In this document: positions 43,065 through 52,703 of the stretch, one piece after another
How the letters are laid out: each line of letters begins with the position of its first letter
Numbering within the stretch: the first letter of the stretch is position 1
Assembly (NCBI RefSeq): GCF_018812025.1
Contig: NC_063061.1
Coordinates: forward strand, 34,928,493-34,992,492
DNA: 64,000 nt
DNA from: Megalobrama amblycephala
Taxonomy: Eukaryota > Chordata > Actinopteri > Cypriniformes > Xenocyprididae
Reading direction: 5' to 3'
Made by a program: the position numbers and the translations under genes
The notes under the pieces: generated by a model
What the model was told of the DNA's origin: nothing
What the model saw: the letters and a program-made list of their open reading frames with translations, nothing else
Databases searched by the model: none

Positions 43065-43643
43065 CATATAGTGGGTGAACATGTACTTACTCTTTCTCAT
43101 TATCGCCTGTGTTGCTGGGTGCCCTCTTAGTGGGAATTGCAGGTGAATGTGAGAGTGATGGATCCACATTTCTAAAACAAAACAAAAAAACTGTTATTAT
43201 TAGCATATAAGATACTACTCTCATACCATTACCTATGCATAACGGACAGGAAAGTAACAGGTATACAAGCATGCTGTATATGTCTGTCAACTGGCCATTA
43301 CCGGACAAAGTGTGCGAATGTGTAAACGTTACAGTCTGCTATATCAGTTTGCACATATAGTGGGTAAACGTGTACTTACTCTTTCTCATTATCATTATCG
43401 CCTGTGTTGCTGGGTGCCCTCTTAGTGAGAATTGCAGGTGAATGCGAGAGTGATGGATCCACATTTCTAAAACAAAACAAAAAAACTGTTGTTATTATTA
43501 GCATATAAGATACTACTCTCATACCATTAGCTATGCATAACTGACAGGAAATTAACAGGTATACAAGCATGCTGTATATGTCTGTCAATTGGCCATTACC
43601 GGACAAAGTGTGCGAATGTGTAAACGTTACAGTCTGCTATATC
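43065..43643 (-). repeat. 289-base tandem duplication carrying a small exon
   Basis: Copies at about 43065-43353 and 43354-43643 are nearly identical. Each contains one acceptor-exon-donor cassette on the - strand. A six-base ATTATC difference changes the exon length by exactly two codons. Confidence 0.85.
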
Positions 43644-44076
43644 AGTTAGCACATTTAGTGAATAGCAACACGTTCGCGCATTTCACAACCAAGCATATTT
43701 TAGCACATTCACGTCTATCATAATATGCTATTCAACTGCATGCAGTTAATCGATCTAACGCGTGTATCCAACGTATCTATGCATATTAATAACAAGTCGA
43801 ATATCAACAGAAAAGCATTCTATTTATAAGCATTTTTATGAGATAAAGTTATATAGAGTTATATAGATAGGCCTAGATGTAAATATAAGACAAATATATA
43901 TGTACGCTTATATAGAAAAAACACGTCAAATAATTTAAGTAAAACTAAATCACTTACTCATCAGAAACTGTATCTTCAGCTGGATCAAGTCGCTCTTCAA
44001 AATGCAGACGTTCATCGTCAGAGTCATGTTCTTCTTCCGAGGAAAAAGTGAACTCTTCCTCACTGTCCAGGACCAT

Positions 44077-45150
44077 CTGAAGAGGCTGCTCACCTGAGTA
44101 GTGATGCTTTTTAAGACGCTGTTAGGGGCGTTTACAGTTTGCATAGATCGCCTCAGCACATTATCTTATGAATAGAGCGCTCTGCGCGTGGGCGGGCACA
44201 CATTAAAGATAATTAGGTAAGACAGGAGAAACAGTACCTCTCTTTACTTTTATACTGATTACATAAAGGGAGAATATTTTTTTTAGAATTTATTTGTTTC
44301 GTTTAAAAGTAGACACTTAAAGCTTTGCAAAGACATATCTCTCATGTCCATGTAGCATGTATAAGCCGTCTATTTTAGTTACTTTTAGTGACCTTTTAGA
44401 ATGATGTTTGCAGAGACGGAGATGGCAGGACAGCACACCCTGTATATTTTATTTATTTTTAAAAAGCACAAAGTTTTATTTTGATTGTGAGTGTACACAA
44501 AAAAAAGAAGACATTCTATAGTTTCATTTGATATATTACTTATGTCTCTATGATAAAAAATGACGGAGTATTTTAAGTCTGTTTTGCTGCAATGTGAAAA
44601 AAAAACTGCAAAACGCGCCGGCGCGTTTTTAGACCTCAGAGTGTTAACCTTTTCAGATAATAATGTAATTTCTTCTTCATTGTGATAAGACTGATTCTAT
44701 TTTAGCTCATGAAGAATAATATTAAATATCAATGATTCTACTTTTATTATAATTAGTGCATTCTGTTCAACATGTTAGAAAGTTAGTGTGTTTCACTGTT
44801 TATTTAAAAATATCACATCACAAACAAGACTTAGTTGTATTTTGATTGTTCTACTTACACTGTCTGTCATTTGTTTATCTAATAAAATACTTAATCATTG
44901 ACCCTGTGTTAAGATTTCCATATGCTGTTGTTGTCATGCTTAGTACTAAAGATGTGAATCAGTTAAATGTGTGTAAATGATGAATAATTTTAAATTCAAG
45001 TCAGTCAGTCCAGTCAAATGATAGTCAGATATATGTCTCTTTGAACCTTACTTTTTTTTTTCTTTATATATTTTAATATGCCATGTTTTATGTGACAGAT
45101 GAACAGATGAAGTCATACACACATATTCTTGTGACTATTTAAAACACAGC
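44077..45150. other. piggyBac 5' region and host spacer upstream of gene 7
   Basis: 44077-44643 is the non-coding right end of the piggyBac element. Host sequence from 44648 is homologous to about 19390 and 1560, and carries the distal AATAAA at 44881-44886. No gene seen. Confidence 0.5.
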
Positions 45151-45154
45151 TCAG

Positions 45155-45196
45155 ATAATTATACACATTCAGAGAGATTGGACATTCACTCTTCAG
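45155..45196 (+). promoter_or_regulatory. TATA-like box and non-coding exon 1 of receptor gene 7
   Basis: ATAATTATACACATTCAGAG, then AGATTGGACATTCACTCTTC, then AG|GTAATA, with donor GT at 45197-45198. The acceptor is TTCTTTAG with AG at 45656-45657. Confidence 0.55.
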
Positions 45197-45702
45197 GTAA
45201 TAAACTCCTCTTAAAACACATTACATTTTCTGTTTAAACATAAGGAAAGTACTCTAAAATTATTAATTGTGAAGTTTGTTAGATTAATAACAAAAAATGA
45301 CAGAATAGAACCTGTTCCTGCGATTGACCCATTTGCTGTGCTGTATTAAACTTCATTCATCTCATTTTGAGCGTTCTGTGTGAACTTGTGACTGTGTGTG
45401 CTTGAGACAAATGACAGATGAGTATCATTTTAAGCTTTTTTACATTGTTTGCATCTTAAAAGTTGTGCTTGAAAGGTATGTGGCCCGTTTGGATATTCTG
45501 TTCTGTTAAAATGGGACAGCAGCTTTTGACCAAAATCAGATGCTCTGCAAAACGTAGCAAATCTTGCAGACCATAAAGATATTTTTAAGCTGTAAACTCA
45601 GTGTACAAATGTAGGGTACGTTACGTTAACATATACGTTAACATTTTTTTTCTTTAGAACACATTTTCTGTGAGATTCTGAGTTGAGAGAAAGAAGGAAG
45701 AG

Positions 45703-46505
45703 ATGAACAATTGTACAGTGAACTTCGCCACACCTGAAGCATCTACATTCTCCACATCTCAGTCCATTGGGCTAATGAAAAAATTTGATCTTTTTCTGCA
45801 CAGCTTCAATTTCCTGTTTGGTCTTCCTACAAACTCTTATGTTTTATGGCTCATCATCACAGGAACAAGAAGTGGAGTTGCATCAGAGTTCTTCAACCTC
45901 AATCTGTCTGTTTGTGAGATTACCAACTGTTTGACCATTTTGGTCCATGTACTTGAGCATTGGTTTTTAAGTCTCAAAACATTGAGATATTTTATGTTAG
46001 GACTAGGCATCACTGGTCGTCCTGGGTTTCAGTGTTTCTCAAAACTCTCAGATATAGAATGATCTGCTGCACTACAGCCTGGATATTCACTCTTGGATCC
46101 TGTCTGTGCTGCATGTTTACTATAATCTCATGTAATTTTTATTATTATGTATTCTTCTACTCTATTCAGTTCCTACTTTCCTGTTGCATTCAGATGTTCT
46201 GCTGTGTGGCTGTTCTCAGAGCTCTGAAGCAGTCAGGACCAGGAGAGAGAAGGAGAGAGCGAGAGGAGGAAAACCACATGAAGAGAAGAGCGTTTTATCT
46301 CATTCTAATAACTACTGTGAGCATGACTATTATGTATATGCCATTTGTTATCTCAGGAATGACTTATATTCTGACTAATCTGTATTTTCAGGAACCTTTT
46401 ACGTTTTGTTTTGTTTTTTATCTACTCGCTGGTTTTGTTCAGCCTTTTCTTTATCTGAACCGGGTTGGAAAACTCTCAATCAGTTGTTTAGTTTTTAGAA
46501 ATTAA
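45703..46505 (+). pseudogene. Receptor gene 7: 7TM pseudogene with the ERY region deleted
   Basis: The N-terminus, TM1, TM2 and upper TM3 read in one frame (MNNCTVNFATPEASTFSTSQ to GLGITGRPGFQCF). A deletion of about 46 bases then removes the TM3 end, ERYLAVVHP and part of the second loop, and shifts the frame. TM4 to the C-terminus continue in another frame from about 46045 to 46505 (CCTTAWIFTLGSCLCCMFTI, LKQSGPGERRREREEENHMK, GFVQPFLYLNRVGKLSISC). It is the counterpart of gene 4 in the other duplication unit. Genes 4 and 7 lost different segments, so they died separately. Confidence 0.88.
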
Positions 46506-46847
46506 ACATGTTAGTACAAGTGAAGAAGCTTTACATGGCTTCACAGTGTAAAGTGGCTCAGAACATGTTAGTGTATTTTTGTCTTTCATTGTTTATAGAC
46601 TTGTCTGTCCTAATTGTTCTTTTTCCCATAAAGATTGTTTATTCAGAATGTGATTATCAAATATGTTTTTTTTTTTTTTAGAAGAGTTTGCTATAGATTG
46701 TTTATCCAATAAAATGCTTCTTCAATGACATGGTGTCACTTTTCCCATATTGAGGGTTTCCACAAATTGTTGCATTCAATTTTGACATCCTAAAGAGTTA
46801 CTTGAAATTTAACTATTTTAAAATGAAACTCTCACATCTAATGCTAC

Positions 46848-46878
<31 letters not shown>

Positions 46879-47398
46879 TTCAGCTTTAATGTATGTTTTG
46901 TATTAACAAAGCAGCTGATATTGCCAAAAAAATTAGTGAACTGCTGACTCGCTTTCACCCCAAAATGGCGGAAACGCAGGCCAGCTGCTGGGCGCCGGTG
47001 TTGCAATGGAAGGTTCTATTGAGTGTCGCTTCTTGTTAGTGTATATTCTTTGGTAATAAACTGACTGCCGCTGTGGAAAGACATTACTTATGTTCTCTCG
47101 TGTTTTTCACAGGTATGAATATATTTGACTAAAAGGTTAATTTCATTGTACTTGTATGAATCAACAGAGGTGATACGAAGAGTTTGAGCGAGTTTGGAAG
47201 TGTACCTAATCTAAAAAAAAGTGTTTTAATTCACAAAGTATTATATAAACAGCTAAAGAGCGAGTTTAATCGTGTTTCATGCATGGTTTATGTTGATTGA
47301 CATTAGAAAAATGTTTATCAAGCTGAAATATTGAGTTCATGTCAGTTATATTATTGTTTAAAAGCGTTTTAGAATTACGTTTCTGAGTGTATGTTGTT
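46506..47398. other. 3' flank of gene 7, A-tract and start of duplication copy B
   Basis: AATAAA at 46708-46713 is the probable poly(A) signal. A run of about 27 A ends near 46874, and the near-identical duplication with 27255 onward starts there. It contains the second copy of the CAAAATGGCGGAAAC patch. Confidence 0.55.
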
Positions 47399-47561
47399 CC
47401 CTTTCGTGGGAACTATCGACGCTACGTTGGATGACGTGATGGGAACCCTCTGTATTTTGTGTTCGTGAAGCACCTCTGTATCCAACCAATGAAAAGACGT
47501 GATGTCAGAGGCGGGTGACGTCACGGATCAGGAAGCTATAAAGCACACCTGAACACAAAGC
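47399..47561 (+). repeat. DIRS-B inverted terminal repeat, left
   Basis: CCCTTTCGTGGGAACTATCG ... CACACCTGAACACAAAGC, with a complement at 55780-55970. The right copy extends further outward with its own terminus. Confidence 0.88.
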
Positions 47562-47721
47562 ACGCCAGCTTCTGTTGTCTTCAGCAAGCGCTCTCTGTAT
47601 CTTGTGTGTCTTATTTGGTCTTGTTTGTCTTATTACATATAAACAAGTAAAGATCTCTTCGTCTGAGGACAAGAGTATCTCACACCAATCCATATATTTA
47701 TATATAAAAAAGACACGTATT

Positions 47722-48000
47722 ATGGCGAGAAACAGCAGTGAAATGGGAGTGAGCCCAGGCAGCTCTCGAGGGAGCGTCTGTGTGCACTGTAAAAACTCGC
47801 TCTCAGGACACTGCTCCAGTGTTCCCCGCGGATCGGGTCCCGCTTCTGCTGAGGCAGGGCGGAGGCTCCGTTCGTGGGGTTCACAAATGGATCTGACAGA
47901 GGGATTAGAGACGGGCGCGCCTTTTCTCTGCCTTCACCAGCCAGGTTCAGCGCCGTCTCCCAGGTGGAAGCACGCTCTGCGGTTTCTTCCCCCGGGTTGA
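47722..48000 (+). pseudogene. DIRS-B gag N-terminal fragment
   Basis: MARNSSEMGVSPGSSRGSVC with two or three Cys/His residues (VCVHCKNSLSGHC) stops after 92 codons. The downstream gag is replaced by a minisatellite and the nested element. The Cys/His N-terminus is reminiscent of the start of DIRS-A gag. Not functional. Confidence 0.6.
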
Positions 48001-48135
48001 GGCACCGATACTCACATGTCCAGCTCTGAGGAGGTGGATATTGTGATATCGATCTGAGGATCGCCACCTCACACGGGAGTTTTGTAGCTTCACTCCTGTT
48101 GGCTTTATTCTCGAGGGAATAAAAGTCTAACGCAA

Positions 48136-48475
48136 AGCTCGAATCTCGCGCTTGCCGAGGCAGCGCGTGGATTGGGTTTTCATTAAAGAATATATGGCTC
48201 GGATCTCGCGTTGCCGAGGCAGCGCGTGGATTGAGTTTTCATTAAAGAATATATGCCTCAGATCTCGCGCTTGCCGAGGCAGCGCGTGGATTGAGTTTTC
48301 ATTAAAGAATATATGGCTCGGATCTCGCGTTGCCGAGGCAGCGCGTAGATTGAGTTTTCATTAAAGAATATGGCTCGGATCTCGCGTTGCCGAGGCAGCG
48401 CGTAGATTAAGTCTGCAAGAATGAATATACGGCTCGGGTCTTGCGTTTGCCGAGGCTGCGCATATATCACGTGTC
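48136..48475 (+). repeat. About 59-base minisatellite in the DIRS-B gag region
   Basis: Five to six units of the type GCTCGGATCTCGCGTTGCCG + AGGCAGCGCGTGGATTGAGT + TTTCATTAAAGAATATATG. Units differ by single bases and small indels. Although regularly spaced, it has no spacer/repeat distinction and is not CRISPR. Confidence 0.88.
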
Positions 48476-48855
48476 CGTAATTATGCATGTGTGTGTGTAT
48501 ATATATGTATATATATATATTATATATTAAGGGATCTGAGTAGACGGGAGTTCCCTTTCTCTCTTTCCCTAAAATACCTTGCGAATTATTACGAGCTATA
48601 ATTCTTTTTTGTGTATTCTAAATATATTCAGTCTGTTCAAAAAATATATATTTATATAAGAACTGGCTGCATTTAATTTGAAAATTAAATGAAATATTGA
48701 ATACATTAAATTCTGAGGAATTTAAAAGTCCGGAGGATAGGACGTATCTGTGGACCGTCATTATCTCTCAGAAGGCTTCAAAGAAGAGGTCCTGACATTT
48801 ATAGTGCAGGATCTCTCGAGGGCAGCCCCCTCCGGGGGGATTCGGATATCGGGTC
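48476..48855. other. DIRS-B remnant between minisatellite and nested LTR
   Basis: Holds a (TA)n patch near 48500-48530 and an AT-rich stretch. Some 100 bases of gag-like sequence follow (CCGTCATTATCTCTCAGAAG), ending in GGTC at 48852-48855, the target duplicated by the nested element. Confidence 0.5.
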
Positions 48856-49280
48856 TGTGGAATTACAAATTTAAGAATCTGTTTAAAATCTGCGGATCCT
48901 ACATCCTGACCATTTGGCAGGACAAGCTCAAGATACAGCAGTGCTTTTGTCTCTATGATAATGTAAAGGTATAGGTGATACTGCCAGACTGATTGGATTA
49001 GCACCTATGCATTTGAATGACACAGTTATACTGATTAGATCATGGCTGGGAAATGTAGGCAATGATCTGATTCCTGTACTGCATTTGCATCCTTTGTTTA
49101 GATTGTCCACACCTCTACTCTATGTATCCCTCCCCCTTGAATGTATATGAACTACCAAGTCACTGCCTTAGTTAGATTTTGGATGACCACAGCGACGCAC
49201 AGCGTGTTTCTCAATAAAGAGTAACTTCTGCTTCAAGAGATCCCAAAGTCTCCTGGTCTATGCTTCTGAGATTTCCAACA
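48856..49280 (+). repeat. 5' LTR
   Basis: TGTGGAATTACAAATTTAAG ... GAGATTTCCAACA, 425 bases. CTCAATAAAGAG at about 49211 is the likely poly(A) signal. It has 13 extra bases relative to the 3' LTR within GATAATGTAAAGGTATAGG. Confidence 0.92.
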
Positions 49281-49284
49281 GTTT

Positions 49285-49300
49285 TGGTGCCGTGACCCGG
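49285..49300 (+). promoter_or_regulatory. Primer binding site, tRNA-His type
   Basis: TGGTGCCGTGACCCGG is complementary to the 3' end of vertebrate tRNA-His (ending CACGGCA plus CCA) with about one mismatch. It lies four bases after the LTR. Confidence 0.75.
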
Positions 49301-49450
49301 ATAGAGCTTCTCACCTCAATCCAGATTGGAACTTCAAGCACAACAAAGATCTGACCCAAAAGAAGATCCAGGCGGAATTTTCCTGTTCACCCAAGGGTTG
49401 GTGAGTGATACTCTATCCAAAAGAACCATTAAGACCAGTACTAATGTGTT

Positions 49451-49800
49451 ATCCTCTGCGCCGTCAGAGAAGAGTTAACAGACAGCTGTAGGGTTTGGTT
49501 AACTAAGTTATCCTCTAAAAATGTTCTTTTAGAGATGAAGTTTAGCCTCTGTTCAGGTAGAGAAGATTAGCATTACGTGCTAATAATTTGTGTTATCCTC
49601 TGTTTAATCAGGGAAGGTGGTGTGTTAACAGAATAGCCATCCTCTACTTTGCTAGAGAAGAAGGTTCATCCTTTGTTAATTCAGGGAAGGTTACAACTGT
49701 TACAGTGTGCTAGCAAGTTGGTTCTACTCTGCTCGTCAGAGAAGGTTGAATACATTACGATGTGTATTAACTAGGTTAACCTCTGCTCTGTCAGGGAAGT
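49451..49800 (+). promoter_or_regulatory. Leader with eight degenerate stem-loop repeats
   Basis: The motif CCTCTG-N5/7-CAGRGAAG recurs at about 49452, 49511, 49545, 49596, 49640, 49668, 49725 and 49780. The half-sites CCTCTG and CAGAG(G) are complementary, so each copy can fold into a small hairpin with a six-base loop. Where one side changes (CCTCTA), the other often compensates (TAGAG). The position between the primer site and gag is that of packaging or translation signals in retroviruses. Confidence 0.6.
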
Positions 49801-49837
49801 GTTGAAGTGTATTGTTGTGCCAGAAAGACATTACACA

Positions 49838-51235
49838 ATGTTGAGAAAGAACGCTAGACTAATTCCAACAACTGAGAAAGGTGGACTAGCTACTCCTTTA
49901 TGGACAGATAGTGAGTTCAAATCATTGTTAGGAAAGCACATGGACTCAATAGTGACTGAGTCAGTCAGATTGGATTTGACAAAGAAATTTGGAATTCATC
50001 CAGAAAAAGTTTGGTCCATTGAAGAATGCAAAAAGGTACTTGGTGCTTGTATTCGGAAGAAAAATATGAAGGGCATTATCTGCTGCCACAGAGAATTTAC
50101 TCTATCCATTGCACAAGAACAAATCCAACGTATTACTAAGTTAGAAGAGCAGAACAAACAGTTGCACACTCGAGTGTCTCGTCTCACTCAGAAGTTGGGT
50201 CGTAACAAAGCATTAACCAAAAGTGACTCAAAAGACCAGCAGTCAGATGAAAGCTATCCTGACTTACAGTCTTTCTGTAGACTTGAGGATAATAGCAATA
50301 CTGGATTGATGGATAAAGATGTAAATGCAGTTGAAGTGTGTGGAGTGAGACAAAAGGCTCAGAGTAGGGCAAAAGGGGTTGACACAGTTCCATCTGTAAC
50401 CCCCATACTGCAGTTACAAGCAGTCAGTACCACTATAGGTCCTGAAGACATAGAAAGAATTGCTGAGAATTTGCCATCAGTGCATAGAAACTTTTCTGAG
50501 TTTAGGACAGAGTTGTCCAGAAAAATGAAGCTCTATGATATGTCCCTAGCTGAAGTCACCCAGCTAATGTCACAAATCCTGAAAGAGTCAGAATTCAATG
50601 ATTTTGAAAGTGCTGTAAATAGTTCTGAGTTTCAGCATTCCAGCAAAGGTGAATTGAGAGAAGGAGTTCTGAGAGTGTTACAGAACCTTGTTGGACCAAA
50701 GGTAGACTGGTCAAAGATCACTAGTTGTGTACAGACGAAGGATGAAACTGTAAGTGAGTACACTGAAAGATTTTGTCAGTTAGCTGCAGCATACAGTGGA
50801 ATAGCTGACACTCCAGAGAAGGTGTTAGAGGATAATGGACCACTGGTCCGCATGTGGTTTGATGGGCTCTCATCAGAATACAGAAATGCATTGCCTTTCT
50901 TAGACCTCACATGGTCCAATGGAACTCTGCAAAACAACTTTAATAGGTTAGCTGTTTGGGAAAGAGACTCTGATGTCAAGACAAGAGTAAAAATTGCAGC
51001 AGCATCCTTTAAGGTCAACACAGAGAATCGACAGAAACGTAAATGTCCTAAGAGAGAAGGCACTTGTCATTACTGTGGTAAACCTGGACATTGGATGAAA
51101 GAGTGTAGGAAAAACAAAAAGACATTTAAAGAAATGAACAGCTTTACTCAGCTCCTACTCAGTCTACTTGCTACATTGAAACTGCCCCTCCCCTCTTCTC
51201 CAAACTCTTGGAGCAGCAGCTTGCTGACATGCTAA
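49838..51235 (+). CDS. Gag-like protein of the retrovirus-like element
   Basis: The first ATG (TACACAATGTTGAG) is at 49838, giving about 465 residues. There is a helical, charged section at about 85-125 (EEQNKQLHTRVSRLTQKLG, likely coiled coil). A capsid-like part contains DETVSEYTERFCQLAAAYSG, resembling the major-homology region of retroviral capsids. A CCHC knuckle (CHYCGKPGHWMKEC) lies near 415-428 and a short hydrophobic tail follows. The frame is uninterrupted. It would assemble particles and bind RNA; with no pol it could help move itself or relatives only if other copies supply enzymes. Exact retroviral genus not assigned. Confidence 0.8.
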   Translation: MLRKNARLIPTTEKGGLATPLWTDSEFKSLLGKHMDSIVTESVRLDLTKKFGIHPEKVWSIEECKKVLGACIRKKNMKGIICCHREFTLSIAQEQIQRITKLEEQNKQLHTRVSRLTQKLGRNKALTKSDSKDQQSDESYPDLQSFCRLEDNSNTGLMDKDVNAVEVCGVRQKAQSRAKGVDTVPSVTPILQLQAVSTTIGPEDIERIAENLPSVHRNFSEFRTELSRKMKLYDMSLAEVTQLMSQILKESEFNDFESAVNSSEFQHSSKGELREGVLRVLQNLVGPKVDWSKITSCVQTKDETVSEYTERFCQLAAAYSGIADTPEKVLEDNGPLVRMWFDGLSSEYRNALPFLDLTWSNGTLQNNFNRLAVWERDSDVKTRVKIAAASFKVNTENRQKRKCPKREGTCHYCGKPGHWMKECRKNKKTFKEMNSFTQLLLSLLATLKLPLPSSPNSWSSSLLTC

Positions 51236-52280
51236 CCATTTGGGCTGTGAGTGCTTAATTTCCCCAGTCATTTACAAGAAAGCTGAAAGACTCATTCTGA
51301 ACAAAAGAAAGTTGACTATCACTTCCACCATTTGGGGACACAGGTTAAGTACACTCACAGCCTTAAATGTATGCTACAGCACACTCCATTCACTTATCCA
51401 TCCTCAATGGGTTATGATGTCTGCTATGACTGATGTTTCAATGGAAGATGGAGATGTAGCACAGTAAAGTTTGCAAACTAAATACAGGGAGAGAATAGGA
51501 CACACAGACCAGTGAGGAGCCCAGGGAAGAACCGAAGTGCAAAAGGCCTCGGGGGCTAACCCTGTGGTGAAGACTTCCTCATAGGTTTCCCCCTCTCTCA
51601 GTTTATCCCCACCTTACTGGTCTATAGGTGTCAAATTGATTAAGACTAGGTTAAGAAAAAGAAGAACAAAACCACTATACGATCATTAGAAGTTTATGAT
51701 GATCAGAGTTAGACAGAAAAACTATACGATCATCAGAGGTGTAACGTACTAAAGTCTATGCATGAATACTGCTGGTCTGCTGTCTCTTTGTTTTCTTGTG
51801 TGCAGGTATGTGTATATGCCATGACGTCTCACAAGCAGCACCTGGTGTAAACCATCACCTCAGATATCCATGAACAACCTTCATGATGACGGAGTCATCT
51901 GAGCAACTCGTAGTTGCACGACGACAAATAATCATCTTGGGACAAACATGGAAATGGACTCTCCCGGGAACAGACTCCACAGCTATTCAGGCGCCATGGA
52001 CTTTTAGGACTTCCACGCTTATGCTACATGGTTTTTCTGTGTCATCATGTAGTTAATACAACATGTTACCACCCTGCGTTGTATATGTGTGTCAACAGTA
52101 TACTCAAGTTAAAGAACAACACTTATGTAAATGTTGGACACGACACAGAATAAGATGTATGTGCCTGTAACTGTTACAAGTTGCATGACTGGAAGATGGA
52201 ACTTATGTTAACAAACATATGTTATAGAAGGGATTTAAGAAGGTTTAAATTTGTATTATGTGAGAGTTATTAGAACTCTC
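51236..52280. other. Non-coding interior of the retrovirus-like element
   Basis: No frame longer than about 75 codons and no recognisable pol or env motif. It may be what remains after a deletion, or filler in a non-autonomous family. Confidence 0.6.
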
Positions 52281-52290
52281 AAAGGGGGAA
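52281..52290 (+). promoter_or_regulatory. Polypurine tract
   Basis: AAAGGGGGAA directly before the 3' LTR (one C between), the usual primer for plus-strand DNA synthesis. Confidence 0.8.
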
Positions 52291-52291
52291 C

Positions 52292-52703
52292 TGTGGAATT
52301 ACAAATTTAAGAATCTGTTTAAAATCTGCGGATCCTACATCCTGACCATTTGGCAGGACAAGCTCAAGATACAGCAGTGCTTTTGTCTCTATGATAGGTG
52401 ATACTGCCAGACTGATTGGATTAGCACCTATGCTTTTGAATGACACAGTTATGCTGATTAGATCATGGCTGGGAAATGTAGGCAATGATCTGATTCCTGT
52501 ACTGCATTTGCATCCTTTGTTTAGATTGTCCACACCTCTACTCTATGTATCCCTCCCCCTTGAATGTATATGAACTACCAAGTCATTGCCTTAGTTAGAT
52601 TTTGGATGACCACAGCGACGCACAGCGTGTTTCTCAATAAAGAGTAACTTCTGCTTCAAGAGATCCCAAAGTCTCCTGGTCTATGCTTCTGAGATTTCCA
52701 ACA
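52292..52703 (+). repeat. 3' LTR
   Basis: 412 bases, TGTGGAATTAC ... TTTCCAACA, followed by the target duplicate GGTC at 52704-52707. Confidence 0.92.

Larger units (their letters stand above)
41975..44076 (-). pseudogene. Spliced piggyBac-derived gene: acidic N-terminus joined to C-terminal cysteine-rich domain
   Basis: On the - strand, exon 1 (44076-43958) encodes an acidic start (MVLDSEEEFTFSSEEEHDSD) and ends at donor GTAAGTG. Two tandem copies of a small exon (43466-43380 and 43171-43091) follow. Each runs from CTAAA-type acceptor to GTAAGT donor and has lengths of 87 and 81 bases, both divisible by three (NVDPSLSHSPAI ... NTGDNEKE). The last exon starts near 42349 (LSPNESAPKPLAKKAKKN) and includes MVPQTLRFLPAREPGPQL, typical of the region before the transposase core. 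A shift and deletion at about 42140 then lead into NCMLCKVQLGKRQ, WKCQACDIYLCLQL and CFQKWHTDV, a piggyBac C-terminal zinc-binding domain. The DDD catalytic core is absent. Splicing is inferred from consensus only. Confidence 0.7.
41213..44643 (-). mobile_element. piggyBac-type transposon, internally deleted
   Basis: Flanked by TTAA at 41209-41212 and 44644-44647, the piggyBac target. The termini are CCCTCTGGAGTCTGAGG and the complement of CCTCAGAGTG. It contains exons of a transposase-like gene on the - strand (41975-44076) that lack the catalytic middle. A TA-flanked MITE is inserted at 42523-43051, and a 289-base tandem duplication spans 43065-43643. A sister remnant is at 8514-11013. Confidence 0.85.
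48856..52703 (+). mobile_element. Gag-only retrovirus-like LTR element nested in DIRS-B
   Basis: It has a 5' LTR (48856-49280), primer site, long leader, one gag frame and non-coding sequence. A polypurine tract and 3' LTR (52292-52703) follow. The target duplication is GGTC on both sides. No protease, reverse transcriptase, integrase or envelope frame is visible between 51236 and 52280, so it depends on helpers for copying. The two LTRs differ at about three substitutions plus one 13-base insertion, so the insertion is recent. Confidence 0.92.

Noticed and set aside
47575..47720. Host promoter and exon upstream of the DIRS-B gag
   Set aside because: It lies directly inside the left terminal repeat of DIRS-B and is absent from the empty site in copy A.
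48136..48475. Regularly spaced repeats resembling a CRISPR array
   Set aside because: Whole units repeat end to end with no variable spacers, in vertebrate transposon DNA; this is a minisatellite.
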